35,315 nucleotides of DNA. Source: CAYYOS01 sp964473355. GTDB lineage: Bacteria; Pseudomonadota; Gammaproteobacteria; Burkholderiales; REEB80. A program made the position numbers and the translations under genes. Shown here piece after piece: positions 24,453 to 33,370 of the stretch. Every line of letters begins with the position of its first letter. The stretch's first letter is position 1. The notes beneath the pieces are model-generated. The model made no database searches and had not been told where the DNA came from. It saw only the letters and a list, made by a program, of their open reading frames with translations. The DNA lies in NCBI GenBank assembly GCA_964473355.1, contig CAYYOS010000005.1:1-35315 (forward strand). The letters are read 5' to 3'.

Positions 24453-25079
24453 ATGCCTGCCTTAGATAAATTTATTATTCGATTTGATCATGCGCTGCGT
24501 ACGCTTTTTGCCCCGGCTGTGTCGACTCGCCCTTCCCCGGCGATGACCGCCACTGACGCTGAATTAACAGCAGACGAAAAATCGCTAGCGACCAAGCTCA
24601 TGCGCGTAAACCATAGCGGCGAAATTTGTGCGCAAGCGTTATACGAGGGCCAAGCGGTAGCCGCACGCAGTGCGCAAACTACGGCTTTGTTTGAAACTGC
24701 GGCGCGTGAAGAAACCGAACACCTAGCTTGGTGCGAAAAGCGAATTAAGGAATTAAACGGACGTACCAGCCTGTTAAATCCCTTACTGTATGGTGGCTCC
24801 TTTGCGATTGGCGTATTAGCGGGCGGCCTCGGTGACAAATGGAATCTTGGCTTTTTAGCGGAGACCGAGCGCCAAGTTGAACGTCACTTAGCCAAGCATT
24901 TGGAACGCTTGCCCAGCCGCGATCAGAAATCCCGCGCTATTCTTTACCAAATGAAAATTGATGAAGGACGGCACGCGAGTAACGCCGAGCATCAAGGCGC
25001 ACATCCACTGCCCAAACCCATACGCCTATTGATGACCCTAAGCTCAAAGGCCATGACTAAAACTACCTTTTGGATTTGA
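24453..25079 (+). CDS. coq7: 3-demethoxyubiquinol 3-hydroxylase (Coq7)
   Basis: Di-iron hydroxylase for the penultimate step of ubiquinone synthesis. At 208 residues it has the betaproteobacterial N-terminus (LDKFIIRFDHALRTLFAP) and the ferritin-like ligand set: MRVNHSGEICAQALYEGQ (Glu), REETEHLAW (Glu-x-x-His), ETERQVERH (Glu) and KIDEGRHASNA (Glu-x-x-His). The protein is peripheral to the inner membrane. Its presence, rather than UbiF alone, suggests an aerobic respiring organism. The stop overlaps or nearly abuts the DUF2322 gene. Confidence 0.96.
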   Translation: MPALDKFIIRFDHALRTLFAPAVSTRPSPAMTATDAELTADEKSLATKLMRVNHSGEICAQALYEGQAVAARSAQTTALFETAAREETEHLAWCEKRIKELNGRTSLLNPLLYGGSFAIGVLAGGLGDKWNLGFLAETERQVERHLAKHLERLPSRDQKSRAILYQMKIDEGRHASNAEHQGAHPLPKPIRLLMTLSSKAMTKTTFWI

Positions 25080-25084
25080 GCCCA

Positions 25085-25405
25085 GTGACACTTTTCGCGC
25101 AAAATCTTGCCACCTTAGAAAGTGTCGAAAACTATGCGCGCATGGAGCTTTATGGCGCCGGCGCTGAGCCTGTGGCGGTGATTGAAAACGCGCCGCACAG
25201 CAAAGGCTCGTTGCAAATCTACTATCATGTGTCGCTAAAGTGGGGGGGCGTGGGCCCCGCTGCCGCTAAGCGAGCCTTAGAGTTATTTGCCGAGCATACG
25301 GACGATGCCAAACGGCATCCCGGCAAACATCCGAATATTGATCGCTTGTTTGAAATTATCGAAAAAGATGAATATTATTCGGTGCGGTGTTATCCCAAAT
25401 CGTAG
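25085..25405 (+). CDS. DUF2322 family protein
   Basis: About 106 residues, soluble, recognised from LATLESVENYARMELYGAG, the KGSLQIYYH block and the strongly conserved AKRALELFAEHTDDAKRHPG and KHPNIDRLFEII. GTG 25085 gives the usual N-terminus; TTG 25070 would overlap coq7. Function unknown. DUF2322 genes are frequent companions of coq7/OsmC regions in betaproteobacteria. The convergent OsmC gene begins 20 bp beyond its stop. Confidence 0.87.
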   Translation: MTLFAQNLATLESVENYARMELYGAGAEPVAVIENAPHSKGSLQIYYHVSLKWGGVGPAAAKRALELFAEHTDDAKRHPGKHPNIDRLFEIIEKDEYYSVRCYPKS

Positions 25406-25425
25406 GCGCAAGTTTGCCTCGCATA

Positions 25426-25845
25426 TTATCCCGCTTCTATAACCTCAAAATCGTAGGTAATTTCAGCGGTCTTCGCCAGCATAATGGAAGCTGAGCAATA
25501 TTTTTCATGGGATAAGCTAATGGCGCGATTCACTTGTTCGGCTTTAAGGTTTTTACCTGTGACAATAAAGTGAAAATGAATTTTGGTAAAAACTTTTGGT
25601 TCCTTTTCAGCGCGTTCCGCTTCTAATACTGCTTCACACGCGATAATCTCCTGACGCGCTTTTTTTAAAATCATTACCACGTCAAAAGCCGTGCAACCCC
25701 CCGTACCCATGAGCAGTAATTCCATAGGCCGGGGCCCCAGATTGCGCCCACCGGCTTCCGGCGCGCCATCCAGAATAAGAGCATGGTTGCTGCCGGATTC
25801 AGCTAAGAAAGTGACGTTTTCTATCCATTTTATGCGTGCGTGCAT
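25426..25845 (-). CDS. OsmC-family peroxiredoxin-like protein (YhfA type)
   Basis: 139 residues of the OsmC/Ohr fold. The two redox cysteines are Cys51 in MGTGGCTAFDV and Cys117 in HEKYCSASIML, as in thiol-dependent hydroperoxide reductases. The N-terminal GGRNLGPRPMELLL is the YhfA-type arrangement, where the GPRP segment shapes the active site. Probably detoxifies organic hydroperoxides in the cytoplasm; substrate not shown. A good Shine-Dalgarno (AAGGAT) lies upstream on the minus strand. Convergent with DUF2322. Confidence 0.93.
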   Translation of the reverse strand: MHARIKWIENVTFLAESGSNHALILDGAPEAGGRNLGPRPMELLLMGTGGCTAFDVVMILKKARQEIIACEAVLEAERAEKEPKVFTKIHFHFIVTGKNLKAEQVNRAISLSHEKYCSASIMLAKTAEITYDFEVIEAG

Positions 25846-25936
25846 GGGCCATCCTTAAAAGTAAAAACGTCTTATTGTATATCGAGACCGTTACCCCATC
25901 GTGGAGCAAAGGTTGAGCTCAAGTCCCTGGGCCTTG

Positions 25937-25966
25937 TTGCATGACGCAATTCTTTACGCATACAAT
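25937..25966 (+). promoter_or_regulatory. Possible promoter for the NarX/NarL-like pair
   Basis: TTGCAT (25937-25942) and TACAAT (25961-25966), spacer 18 bp, about 100 bp ahead of the kinase start in the divergent gap with osmC. The -35 matches poorly and the -10 well. No other element was seen in 25846-26069. Confidence 0.35.
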
Positions 25967-26069
25967 GGAATGCGCGCGTTGGGATGCATGCATCTCGGCG
26001 TTGTTTAAGCAATAAGCCTATTCCAGGATCGCAAATGATTGCTACCCGCCATTTAAGTAATCGCCACTC

Positions 26070-27281
26070 ATGCCTCACATAAAACAGGAGGACAATGCTC
26101 TCGCCAAGGACCAGCCTTCCCCGGTGAAGGGAGCTTATAAGCTACCGGCGCTGCGCGTCTTATCCGAAATCACCAGTAGCCTTAGCAGTGATAATAATCT
26201 AGAAGATTTGCTTGAACGATTTTTAGAAACCATGATTAAACTCGCCGGTGCGCAGGCCGGTGCTGTGCGCGTGGTGTCTGCAGAAGGCACACATATGCGA
26301 CTGGTAGGCGCTATCGGTCTGCCCGACGAAGTGCTGGAACGAGAGATGGATATTACGGTAGAGTGCGGCGTATGTGGATCAGCCACTCGCGAACAGCTCA
26401 TACACGAAACCACCGATATGCATGTATGCCGGGAAAATACGGGTTTAAGTTTTTTTGGCGATGAATGCCGGCATGTGATCGCCGTGCCCTTGCGTCACAA
26501 GGGCAAGACTTTAGGTGTTTACAATCTTTATATGAGTACGGACACACCCATCCCTGAAGAGGTATCCTTGCTTTTTTTCTCAATCAGCGAGCACTTAGGG
26601 ATGGCTTTGGAAAATGCGCGTCTTACTCGAGAGAATCTGCGAATCACGCTGATGAGTGAGCGGCAGATGCTCGCTAATGAAGTGCATGATTCCCTAGCGC
26701 AAACGCTGGCTTACGCCAAGATGCGTATCAGTTTGTTACGTGAAACCATTAACCAGCAAGATCAGGCGTTGGCAAATAAATTTTTAAACGATGTCGATGG
26801 TGCGCTGGAAACCGCCTATGACGGCTTACGCGAACTGCTGGCGCAATTTCGCTTCCGTATGGATCCCCGCGGCTTGGTGCCGGCGGTGCAAGATTTAATT
26901 CAAAATTTCTGCGGAAAAACCGACGCAGAAGTGCATTTTGATAATCGCGCGCCGCATTTAAATTTGAATCCCGATCAAGAAGTTCAGGTTTTTCATATCA
27001 TCCAGGAAGCGCTCGCAAATATTTGCAAGCACGCTCATGCGCGGCAGGTGAAGGTGATTATCGAATCAACAACGAGCCTCAACACGGTCACCATTGAGGA
27101 CGATGGTGTCGGTCTTTACAGCAAGGCGCCAGATCAAAGCGGTTTGCATTTCGGACTAAATATTATGAAGGAGCGGGCACAAAGCCTAAAGGGTGAACTT
27201 ATGGTTGAAGCTCGAGCGGGCGCAGGCACCCGCGTATTGCTGACATTTCCCGCGACGACGCGGCATGTAAAAAGGAAATGA
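26070..27281 (+). CDS. Soluble GAF-domain histidine kinase of the NarX/NarL class
   Basis: A 403-residue kinase lacking membrane helices. A GAF domain (about 40-185) is followed by a HisKA_3 dimerisation domain with His206 in NEVHDSLAQTLAYAKMRISLL and a HATPase with IIQEALANICKHAHA (310-324), TIEDDGVGL and GLNIMKERA. The GAF domain carries Cys99, Cys102, Cys120 and Cys133, a possible metal or Fe-S cluster site. It is like the C-terminal half of NarX without the periplasmic nitrate sensor. The ATG at 26070 lacks a Shine-Dalgarno; a strong AGGAGG (26086-26091) precedes an out-of-frame ATG at 26095. GTG 26124 is an alternative start. Confidence 0.9.
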   Translation: MPHIKQEDNALAKDQPSPVKGAYKLPALRVLSEITSSLSSDNNLEDLLERFLETMIKLAGAQAGAVRVVSAEGTHMRLVGAIGLPDEVLEREMDITVECGVCGSATREQLIHETTDMHVCRENTGLSFFGDECRHVIAVPLRHKGKTLGVYNLYMSTDTPIPEEVSLLFFSISEHLGMALENARLTRENLRITLMSERQMLANEVHDSLAQTLAYAKMRISLLRETINQQDQALANKFLNDVDGALETAYDGLRELLAQFRFRMDPRGLVPAVQDLIQNFCGKTDAEVHFDNRAPHLNLNPDQEVQVFHIIQEALANICKHAHARQVKVIIESTTSLNTVTIEDDGVGLYSKAPDQSGLHFGLNIMKERAQSLKGELMVEARAGAGTRVLLTFPATTRHVKRK

Positions 27282-27949
27282 CGACGCCGGTGCGCGTGGG
27301 GCTAATTGATGACCACGCTCTATTTCGTATGGGCCTCGCGGAATTGCTAGAGCGCAACGAAGCGATTCATGTTGTGGGGATCGCTGGCAACGCGGAGGAA
27401 GCGCGTGCTTTGTTGATTAAAGAAAAACCGGATGTGGTGCTCATGGATTTGCATATGCCGCCCACAAACGGCATTACTCTGCTGACGCAATTTAAGCTGG
27501 AAGCGATCGATATTCCCACCATTATGCTCACCGTTAGCGATGCGCAAGAGGATCTCAGTATGGCGCTGCGCGCGGGGGCCCGAGGCTATCTGCTAAAAGA
27601 TATAAAGCCCGACGAATTGGTGCACGCCATCCGGCGGGTGGCGGAAGGGGAGACCGCCATTGCCCCCTCCATGACCCAAAAATTGGTTAACTTATTAGCT
27701 TCAGGTCTAGCACCCGTGCAGCCAGGTCCCTTGAGCCAATTAACGGGACGAGAGCGAGAGATACTGGCTTTTCTTGCTCGTGGAAAGAGTAATAAAGTTA
27801 TCGCGCAAGCATTGGATATTAGTCACGACACCGTAAAACTGCATGTACGTCATATATTAAGCAAGCTGAAACTTTCCTCGCGTGTCGAAGCCGCGGTGCT
27901 CGCTGTTGAACAGCAGCTCGACCAGAACCGTACGCCACCGGCAAATTAA
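27278..27949 (+). CDS. NarL/FixJ-family response regulator
   Basis: A 223-residue regulator overlapping the kinase stop by ATGA, so produced together with it. Receiver: acidic Asp11-Asp12, phosphoacceptor Asp57 in DVVLMDLHMPPTNG, Thr in PTIMLTVSD and Lys in GYLLKDIKPDE. A LuxR-type HTH follows (about 153-212: LTGREREILAFLARGKSNKV then IAQALDISHDTVKLHVRHIL). The family commonly controls anaerobic respiration genes; here the targets are unknown. A GC hairpin follows the stop by 13 bp. Confidence 0.94.
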   Translation: MTTPVRVGLIDDHALFRMGLAELLERNEAIHVVGIAGNAEEARALLIKEKPDVVLMDLHMPPTNGITLLTQFKLEAIDIPTIMLTVSDAQEDLSMALRAGARGYLLKDIKPDELVHAIRRVAEGETAIAPSMTQKLVNLLASGLAPVQPGPLSQLTGREREILAFLARGKSNKVIAQALDISHDTVKLHVRHILSKLKLSSRVEAAVLAVEQQLDQNRTPPAN

Positions 27950-27962
27950 CATGGATTTGTCG

Positions 27963-27981
27963 TTCCCGCGAGAAGCGGGAA
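27963..27981. repeat. dRS3-like inverted repeat and possible terminator after the narL-like gene
   Basis: TTCCCGC (27963-27969), loop GAGAA, GCGGGAA (27975-27981), within the wider context GTCGTTCCCGCGAGAAGCGG. This short palindrome with flanking TCGT and ATCCAG is a very common interspersed repeat in proteobacteria, similar to neisserial dRS3. Placed 13 bp after the stop it could also end transcription, though no T-run follows. Confidence 0.6.
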
Positions 27982-28282
27982 TCCAGGCTTCTATATTAAC
28001 TTGTCGAGGGTGGGCCGATCCCTAATTCGCCCTTCGGGTTCCCTCGCCTGCTTAAGCAAACTAGGCTTGCGCTGCTCGGCGGTAGGGCAACAGCCCAAGT
28101 CAAACCCGAACCCAAACCCCCTTGTCACCATAAGGCTTTGGTTATTGAGTTACTGCTCTGGGCTTTATCCCGAGAACCCCGCGTCAAAAATTTAAAAAAT
28201 TCACTGGACATTATCAAATACCCCATGTAATCATGCCAATTTCATAATCTTCCGGGCGCGACGCCCTGAGGGGAGTCTTCCT
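27982..28282. other. Non-coding gap before the secreted-protein cluster
   Basis: About 300 bp without a convincing gene. A 64-codon open frame in it has no family features and a low-complexity composition. The only structured element is a small hairpin GGGCG-CGA-CGCCC (28254-28266) directly before the Shine-Dalgarno (GAGGGGAG) of the next gene. A TGGACA (28205-28210) resembles a -35, but the -10 at 17 bp (TAATCA) is poor. Confidence 0.5.
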
Positions 28283-30610
28283 ATGTTACTCCCATTGTTG
28301 GCCAGTCTGTTCCTGGCCTGTCTTTCCTTCCCTGCCTTATCCGCCACGCTCTGGTTTAGCAACGAGCACACGCTTTATCACATCGATAGCGAAACCCATG
28401 CGCGCCTACATACACTAAAGCTCGATGAAGTTGAAGCTTTAAGTGCTGATAAAGCAGGGGGCGCTTGGGTAATCAATGGCAAGAAGCTCACACATTTAGG
28501 CGCAGACGGCGTAACACTTTTAACCCTTGAACTTAAAGCCGTGGGATTAAAAGAAGCGGACCACTTAGCAGTCAATGCCGTTGACGGAAGTATTTGGGTC
28601 GCGGATGAAAAAACCCTACTGCACCTAGATGTCTCAGGACAAATTCGTCATCCCGTTACCATCCCCGAAAACTTAAGGCACATCGTTGTGGCACTAGACC
28701 ACAGTGTCTGGCTTTTAGGAAATAAACAACTCCTGCATTATTCTGCCACGGGCATCAAATTAAAGGACATGGATTTAAAGGGCTTAGTTAAAGAAGAGCC
28801 GAAAACGATGCTGTTGGATGATTTACATGGCTACCTGTGGTTGGCCAGCGAAAAAGCACTCACCCAACTCGACCTTGCTAATCTTAACTTAGTAAGACGC
28901 GATCTTAAGCTGGATAAAAAAGCGGAAGGCTTTACCCTCGATCCCAAAACCGGGACGCTGTGGCTTACCTCTAAAGATCAGCTCCTCGCTTATGATCAAA
29001 ATGGGTTAGTCATTAAAACGTTTACCCTGGAAGCCTTAAACTTAAGTGAGGTCGAAACCTTAGCCTTTGATGCCACGAGCAACACCCTTTGGCTGGCCGA
29101 CAAAAAGAATCTCATCCATTTAACCACCAACGGCGAGCGCCTGAATACCCTGGCCGCGTCAATTGAGCACATTGCACCCGCGCTCTTTACGATTACCCCA
29201 CTCATAAAACTAATCAACCCCCTGGGAGATGTGCTTACTAATAATCCCACCCCGCGCATCACCGTAGGCTATGACGCAATATGTATCACGACGCCATGCG
29301 GTTTGAAACCGGCCTATTTTAGTACCTATACTTTGATTGCCAGCCTATCCGGTAACAATGTCAGCGCCCTATTTAATTTCGATCCCATAACAGGGCAAGC
29401 TAACTATACCCCGGTCATTAAACTCTCCGAAGGCGTCAACCTCTTCTCCGCACAAGCGCGAGATAGTTTTGGTCAAATGTCGAATACTGTGAATGCCAGC
29501 ATCACCATTGATACGGTGCCACCTATGTTCCTGAATCTCAGCCCCGCCGATGGTAGCGTTATCACCGGGAACCAAGTCACGGTTCAAGGCAAGGTAGATG
29601 ACGTGGGTGCCTTAGTCACGCTGGAAAACTTAAGCCAATGGAATGGTATCGGACAAAATCCCGCCATACAAAACTTTAGCTATCAGCTCACGCTAAAGCC
29701 CGGACTTAATACTATCCAGTTAAGCGCCATCGATCCTGCAGGGAATATCGCCACGCAAACGCTTCGTCTTACCTATACGCCAAACGCGCTGACACTCACT
29801 CTGCTAAGCCCGGTTTCCGGCACAGCGGTCAGTGATGACCAAATGCTGGTAAGCGGCACCTTCCAAGGACCCCTAAACACCGGCATCACCGTAAACGGCG
29901 TAGTGGCAGCTATTTCCAATAACCAATTCTATGCCACCGTTCCTTTAAATGTAGGCACGAACACCCTTACGGTTATCGCCACTACAGCGGACGGTACCTC
30001 GGTCACGAAAACTGTGGATGTAACCAGTAGCGGCGCCGGGCCGATTACGGTGACAGCGGAGCCCAAAAACGGGGTAGCACCACTCCAAACCGGCTTTACC
30101 GTGACCAACAATACTGCCAACGTCTTTACCAAGATCGAAGCTGACTTTAATAACGATGGCGTCACGGATTTCACCGCGTTTGATATCACCTCACCGATTG
30201 AATTTACCTACGTCACACCTGGCGTCTATCAAGCTAAATTTATGGTGACTGACAGCTTAAATAACGTTTACACCAAGACAGTGCTGGTTACGGTGCAAGA
30301 CGCTGCGCAAATGGATCAATTGTTCAAATCGATCTGGGATGGGACGAACAGTGCGCTTGTTGCCAAAGACAAAGCTAAAGCGCTGCGATACCTGAATAGG
30401 GGGGCACAAGCGAAGTATGAGCCGGTCTTTGAGGCACTTCTCCCCGACTTCCCAACAATCATCGCCTCATATTCAGCGTTACAACGTGTTTCCATCTCAG
30501 ACGATATTGGCGAATATGCGATCAACCGTTCGATCAATGGGGTAGATAGCATTTTCTTTATTTACTTCTTAAAAGACGGTGATGGTGTGTGGCGTCTGGA
30601 TTCAATGTGA
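28283..30610 (+). CDS. Secreted seven-repeat beta-propeller, Ig-like and PKD domain protein
   Basis: 775 residues with a signal peptide (LLPLLASLFLACLSFPALSA). Residues ~22-300 hold seven repeats of about 40 residues with a shared core such as TLWFSNEHTLYHID, SIWVADEKTLLHLD, YLWLASEKALTQLD and TLWLADKKNLIHLT, expected to fold as a seven-bladed NHL/Kelch-like propeller. Then come Ig-like modules (about 310-410, 412-497, 500-585) and a PKD-type module (about 590-672). The C-terminal ~100 residues (from QMDQLFKSIWDG to WRLDSM) look like an NTF2-like domain. No membrane anchor or sorting signal. Good Shine-Dalgarno (GAGGGGAG). Function unknown; the lipoprotein gene begins ten bases after its stop. 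Confidence 0.82.
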   Translation: MLLPLLASLFLACLSFPALSATLWFSNEHTLYHIDSETHARLHTLKLDEVEALSADKAGGAWVINGKKLTHLGADGVTLLTLELKAVGLKEADHLAVNAVDGSIWVADEKTLLHLDVSGQIRHPVTIPENLRHIVVALDHSVWLLGNKQLLHYSATGIKLKDMDLKGLVKEEPKTMLLDDLHGYLWLASEKALTQLDLANLNLVRRDLKLDKKAEGFTLDPKTGTLWLTSKDQLLAYDQNGLVIKTFTLEALNLSEVETLAFDATSNTLWLADKKNLIHLTTNGERLNTLAASIEHIAPALFTITPLIKLINPLGDVLTNNPTPRITVGYDAICITTPCGLKPAYFSTYTLIASLSGNNVSALFNFDPITGQANYTPVIKLSEGVNLFSAQARDSFGQMSNTVNASITIDTVPPMFLNLSPADGSVITGNQVTVQGKVDDVGALVTLENLSQWNGIGQNPAIQNFSYQLTLKPGLNTIQLSAIDPAGNIATQTLRLTYTPNALTLTLLSPVSGTAVSDDQMLVSGTFQGPLNTGITVNGVVAAISNNQFYATVPLNVGTNTLTVIATTADGTSVTKTVDVTSSGAGPITVTAEPKNGVAPLQTGFTVTNNTANVFTKIEADFNNDGVTDFTAFDITSPIEFTYVTPGVYQAKFMVTDSLNNVYTKTVLVTVQDAAQMDQLFKSIWDGTNSALVAKDKAKALRYLNRGAQAKYEPVFEALLPDFPTIIASYSALQRVSISDDIGEYAINRSINGVDSIFFIYFLKDGDGVWRLDSM

Positions 30611-30620
30611 TGACGTACTT

Positions 30621-31292
30621 ATGAGGCATGCGTTATTTCGCGCCGCTTTTCTGTTTGCCATGCTAATTCCATTGCAAGCTTGCAGCTTGGTCTATAAAGC
30701 CGAACCCATTCAAGCATGGGTCGTGGATGGGGAAACCAATCAACCCTTGGAAGGCGTGATTGTCGTTGCGCATTGGCAATTAAAAGGTGGCCTGGAAGGC
30801 GGTAATCCGGTGGGACAAATGATGGTAATGGAAACGGTGACCGACGCCAAAGGACGGTTCTATTTCCCAGGGTGGGGCCCAAAGCCACGCTCGCTGAAAG
30901 GCCGGCTTAAAACCCGGAGCCCGGGAATACTGCTATTTAAGAGCGGCTATGAGTATAAGGATTTGGAGAACGAGTTGAACAACGAGAGCCTGCGGGGAGA
31001 ACTCAAACAGCCCTTGCGTTCGGATTGGGATGGCAAGACGATTAAGATGGAGCGGTTTGGGGGGACGATGGAGGAGTATGCCGATCATCTTTTGTCTTTT
31101 AATATTTCGGTGCAGTCAATCTACCGAGAAAATTGCGAATGGAAAAATATTCCTCGCTTGAGCGTTGCAATGCATAAGCAGGAGAAAATATTCCGTAAAG
31201 AACAGATATTGAACTCACTTCATTCTATTGAAGACCTTCCTAATAAAGGTTGCGGATCGGCCAGCGAGTTTTTTAAGGAGTATCTAAATTGA
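30621..31292 (+). CDS. Lipoprotein with a carboxypeptidase-regulatory (CnaB-like) domain
   Basis: 223 residues from ATG 30621; an upstream in-frame start at 30579 overlaps the previous gene. Lipobox LQAC with Cys21 (signal RHALFRAAFLFAMLIPLQA). Residues ~25-75 read VVDGETNQPLEGVIVVAHWQ then TDAKGRFYFPGWG, the beta-sandwich pattern of carboxypeptidase-regulatory or CnaB-like domains. The C-terminal half has no recognised domain but contains Cys residues (NCEW, GCGS) and ends EFFKEYLN. Stop overlaps the TTG start of the next gene (TTGA). Confidence 0.83.
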   Translation: MRHALFRAAFLFAMLIPLQACSLVYKAEPIQAWVVDGETNQPLEGVIVVAHWQLKGGLEGGNPVGQMMVMETVTDAKGRFYFPGWGPKPRSLKGRLKTRSPGILLFKSGYEYKDLENELNNESLRGELKQPLRSDWDGKTIKMERFGGTMEEYADHLLSFNISVQSIYRENCEWKNIPRLSVAMHKQEKIFRKEQILNSLHSIEDLPNKGCGSASEFFKEYLN

Positions 31293-33341
31293 AATCAATT
31301 GCATCAGCGGTTTTCATGACCGCTTTACTCGGATTTTCGCTGTCGCTGCGGGCATATGAAGTGCAAACGCATGAGGAAATGTCAGAGCGCGCGATGAATT
31401 CGTCAAAAATCGCCAAAGATCAAGAGTTACTTAAGAATTTTGGTTTGAAGTCTCTAGCAGAAAAACAGAAATTTCCGAATTCAAATAATATCGAGCAAAC
31501 CATCCGGGAGCTTTTTCGTACCGGCGCCAACTTCGAAGACACCCTCTCCGCTGACCGCCCCCGGAATCATTTCTACGACCCCTTAAGCAGCGAGCCCCTC
31601 ACGATATCAGGTAAGGCAGTGGGGTCGACCTCGCCTGATTGGGCACTGGAAGATAAAGGGCAGATTACCGGCACCCTGGGTTTCGGCAAACAAGAATTTT
31701 CTTATCGGGATGCACGCGAATACTTTTTTAACGCCCTGACGCTGCCCGGTAAGACCGATCGAGAAAAGAATTTTGGCTTGACTTTCCAGACTATCGGCAT
31801 GGTCATTCATCACGTTCAAGATATGGCTCAGCCACAACATGTACGAAACGACCAGCATCTAGAATTACCTCCGCCAACCGGACCCCTGGCAACCGGGTTT
31901 TGTAACCTCAGCCCTATCCTATGTGGTCTATACTTCGCCGCTCAGAATCCAAGCTTGTATGAATCCTCCAGAGGTGAGATCGAAGCTGCCGATGGATTTT
32001 ACGCGTATAGGCTATGACATCAGCAGCGCACAATTTACGGGGACTTTCAATCAGCCGCGCAAGTTCTGGGAGTTCCCCACGGGCGTTGGGCTGGCCCAAT
32101 TCACCAATGCGAACTTTGTTTCAGCGGGCACTAATTTCGATACCAATACATTTAATTTTCCATTGTTCACGCCGGCTCTGCGCTCGGACATGGATATACA
32201 GCAACTGTGCGCCACCGCCAACCCGCCGTGCCCCAATCCAAACCTCAAAGGTACGATGACATTTTACGGCAATTGGGTAGATGACCGTTACACGGGACAG
32301 AAGATGCTGAACCCTATGGCCAGCACCCATTCAGTATTCGATGCCGAGCTAAAGAAGGCAAAATCAAAAAATCTGTTTACTTTAAATCGATTTAATTTCG
32401 AGGTGGCGCATGGATTCTTGACCACCCGCGCTGTTGCCTACTCCGCGGGCCTCATTAACTACTTCTTCCGTGGCAAGATAGATATGCAGCGTGATCGCGA
32501 TAACTTCCTCGCCTACAGGATCCAGAACCTAGGCAAGGAGATGATGAACGGGACATTCCGCTTGTATTATGACGATGAACAGAACAATCGTCATCTCGTC
32601 AAGACGTGGACAGGGGTCACGATCGACGCCGGATCGGAAAAAGGAAATTTCACCTTTGACGCCCCGACCAATCCTAAACCTAAGAATCCCGACGAATACT
32701 TACTGGTGTTTGCCGGCGAGATGGGACAGGAACGCCCGCAAGGCAATTCACCGGGCGCGGTAGTCAGCGCTGTGGTTAAAGCAAAACCCTTTGTTTTCTT
32801 TTCTGGCTGGCGGATTGATACGGACACTGATCCCATTTGGAGTGGCAGCCTCATGTTGTTCAACTACACGATCCCGGAAGATCTGTTGCTTGAATTTCAA
32901 AATAATTTCGCCACCATTGAGATGTTTATTGATGATGTTTTGATTCCCAGAACCTGGATAAGTCAGGGCGGCTGCCATAGCAACCTTTATTGCCCTAGTG
33001 TTTTTGGGCAAACCGCGGATTTCGTCATGGAATGGCAGGTTCAAACTATGATGGATAATGGATTTGTCGTTCACCATGGATCTTCATACTCCACTGTCGG
33101 ATATGGCCTCGCAGACTGGGACAATCTTCACCCGGAAGTTTGTGGACGTGTTCTGAGTTCAAACGGGTTCTATTTCCTGAACTATTCTCCGTGGGTGCCG
33201 CACAAAATGAAGCTTATGATTTCCGGCAAGCTCGCATTCGAGTTCATGGTTGAACAAGGGCCTAATTTTCAGGCGGTGCTATCGCAGACTAAGAACGTTA
33301 GAATACACACCAAGCAATGCAGGTTGGCGCTTAAGCCGTAG
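31289..33341 (+). pseudogene. Exported zinc phospholipase C-like protein split by a frameshift
   Basis: Two frames make one protein of about 680 residues: 31289 to ~31990 and then the next frame to TAG at 33339-33341. The N-part starts at TTG 31289 (AAGGAG nine bases upstream) with a signal peptide (cleavage near LRA-YEV). It contains a HHVQDMAQPQH segment with His174-x3-Asp178-x5-His184, the spacing of the zinc ligands of phospholipase C/S1-P1 nucleases, and NHFYDP nearby. The second frame continues near KLPMDFTRIGYD and has GFLTTRAVAYSAGLINYFFR, also PLC-like, then a long C-terminal region. The shift equals one extra base near 31975-31995. Confidence 0.72.
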
Positions 33342-33370
33342 TGCGCAAAATGGTTTATCAACCGCGACAG

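Noticed and set aside
25872..26078. 68-codon minus-strand frame in the osmC/kinase gap
   Set aside because: It overlaps the kinase start and promoter region and has no recognisable domain.
28001..28195. 64-codon open frame in the gap before the propeller protein
   Set aside because: Low-complexity sequence, no Shine-Dalgarno and no family features; better read as non-coding.
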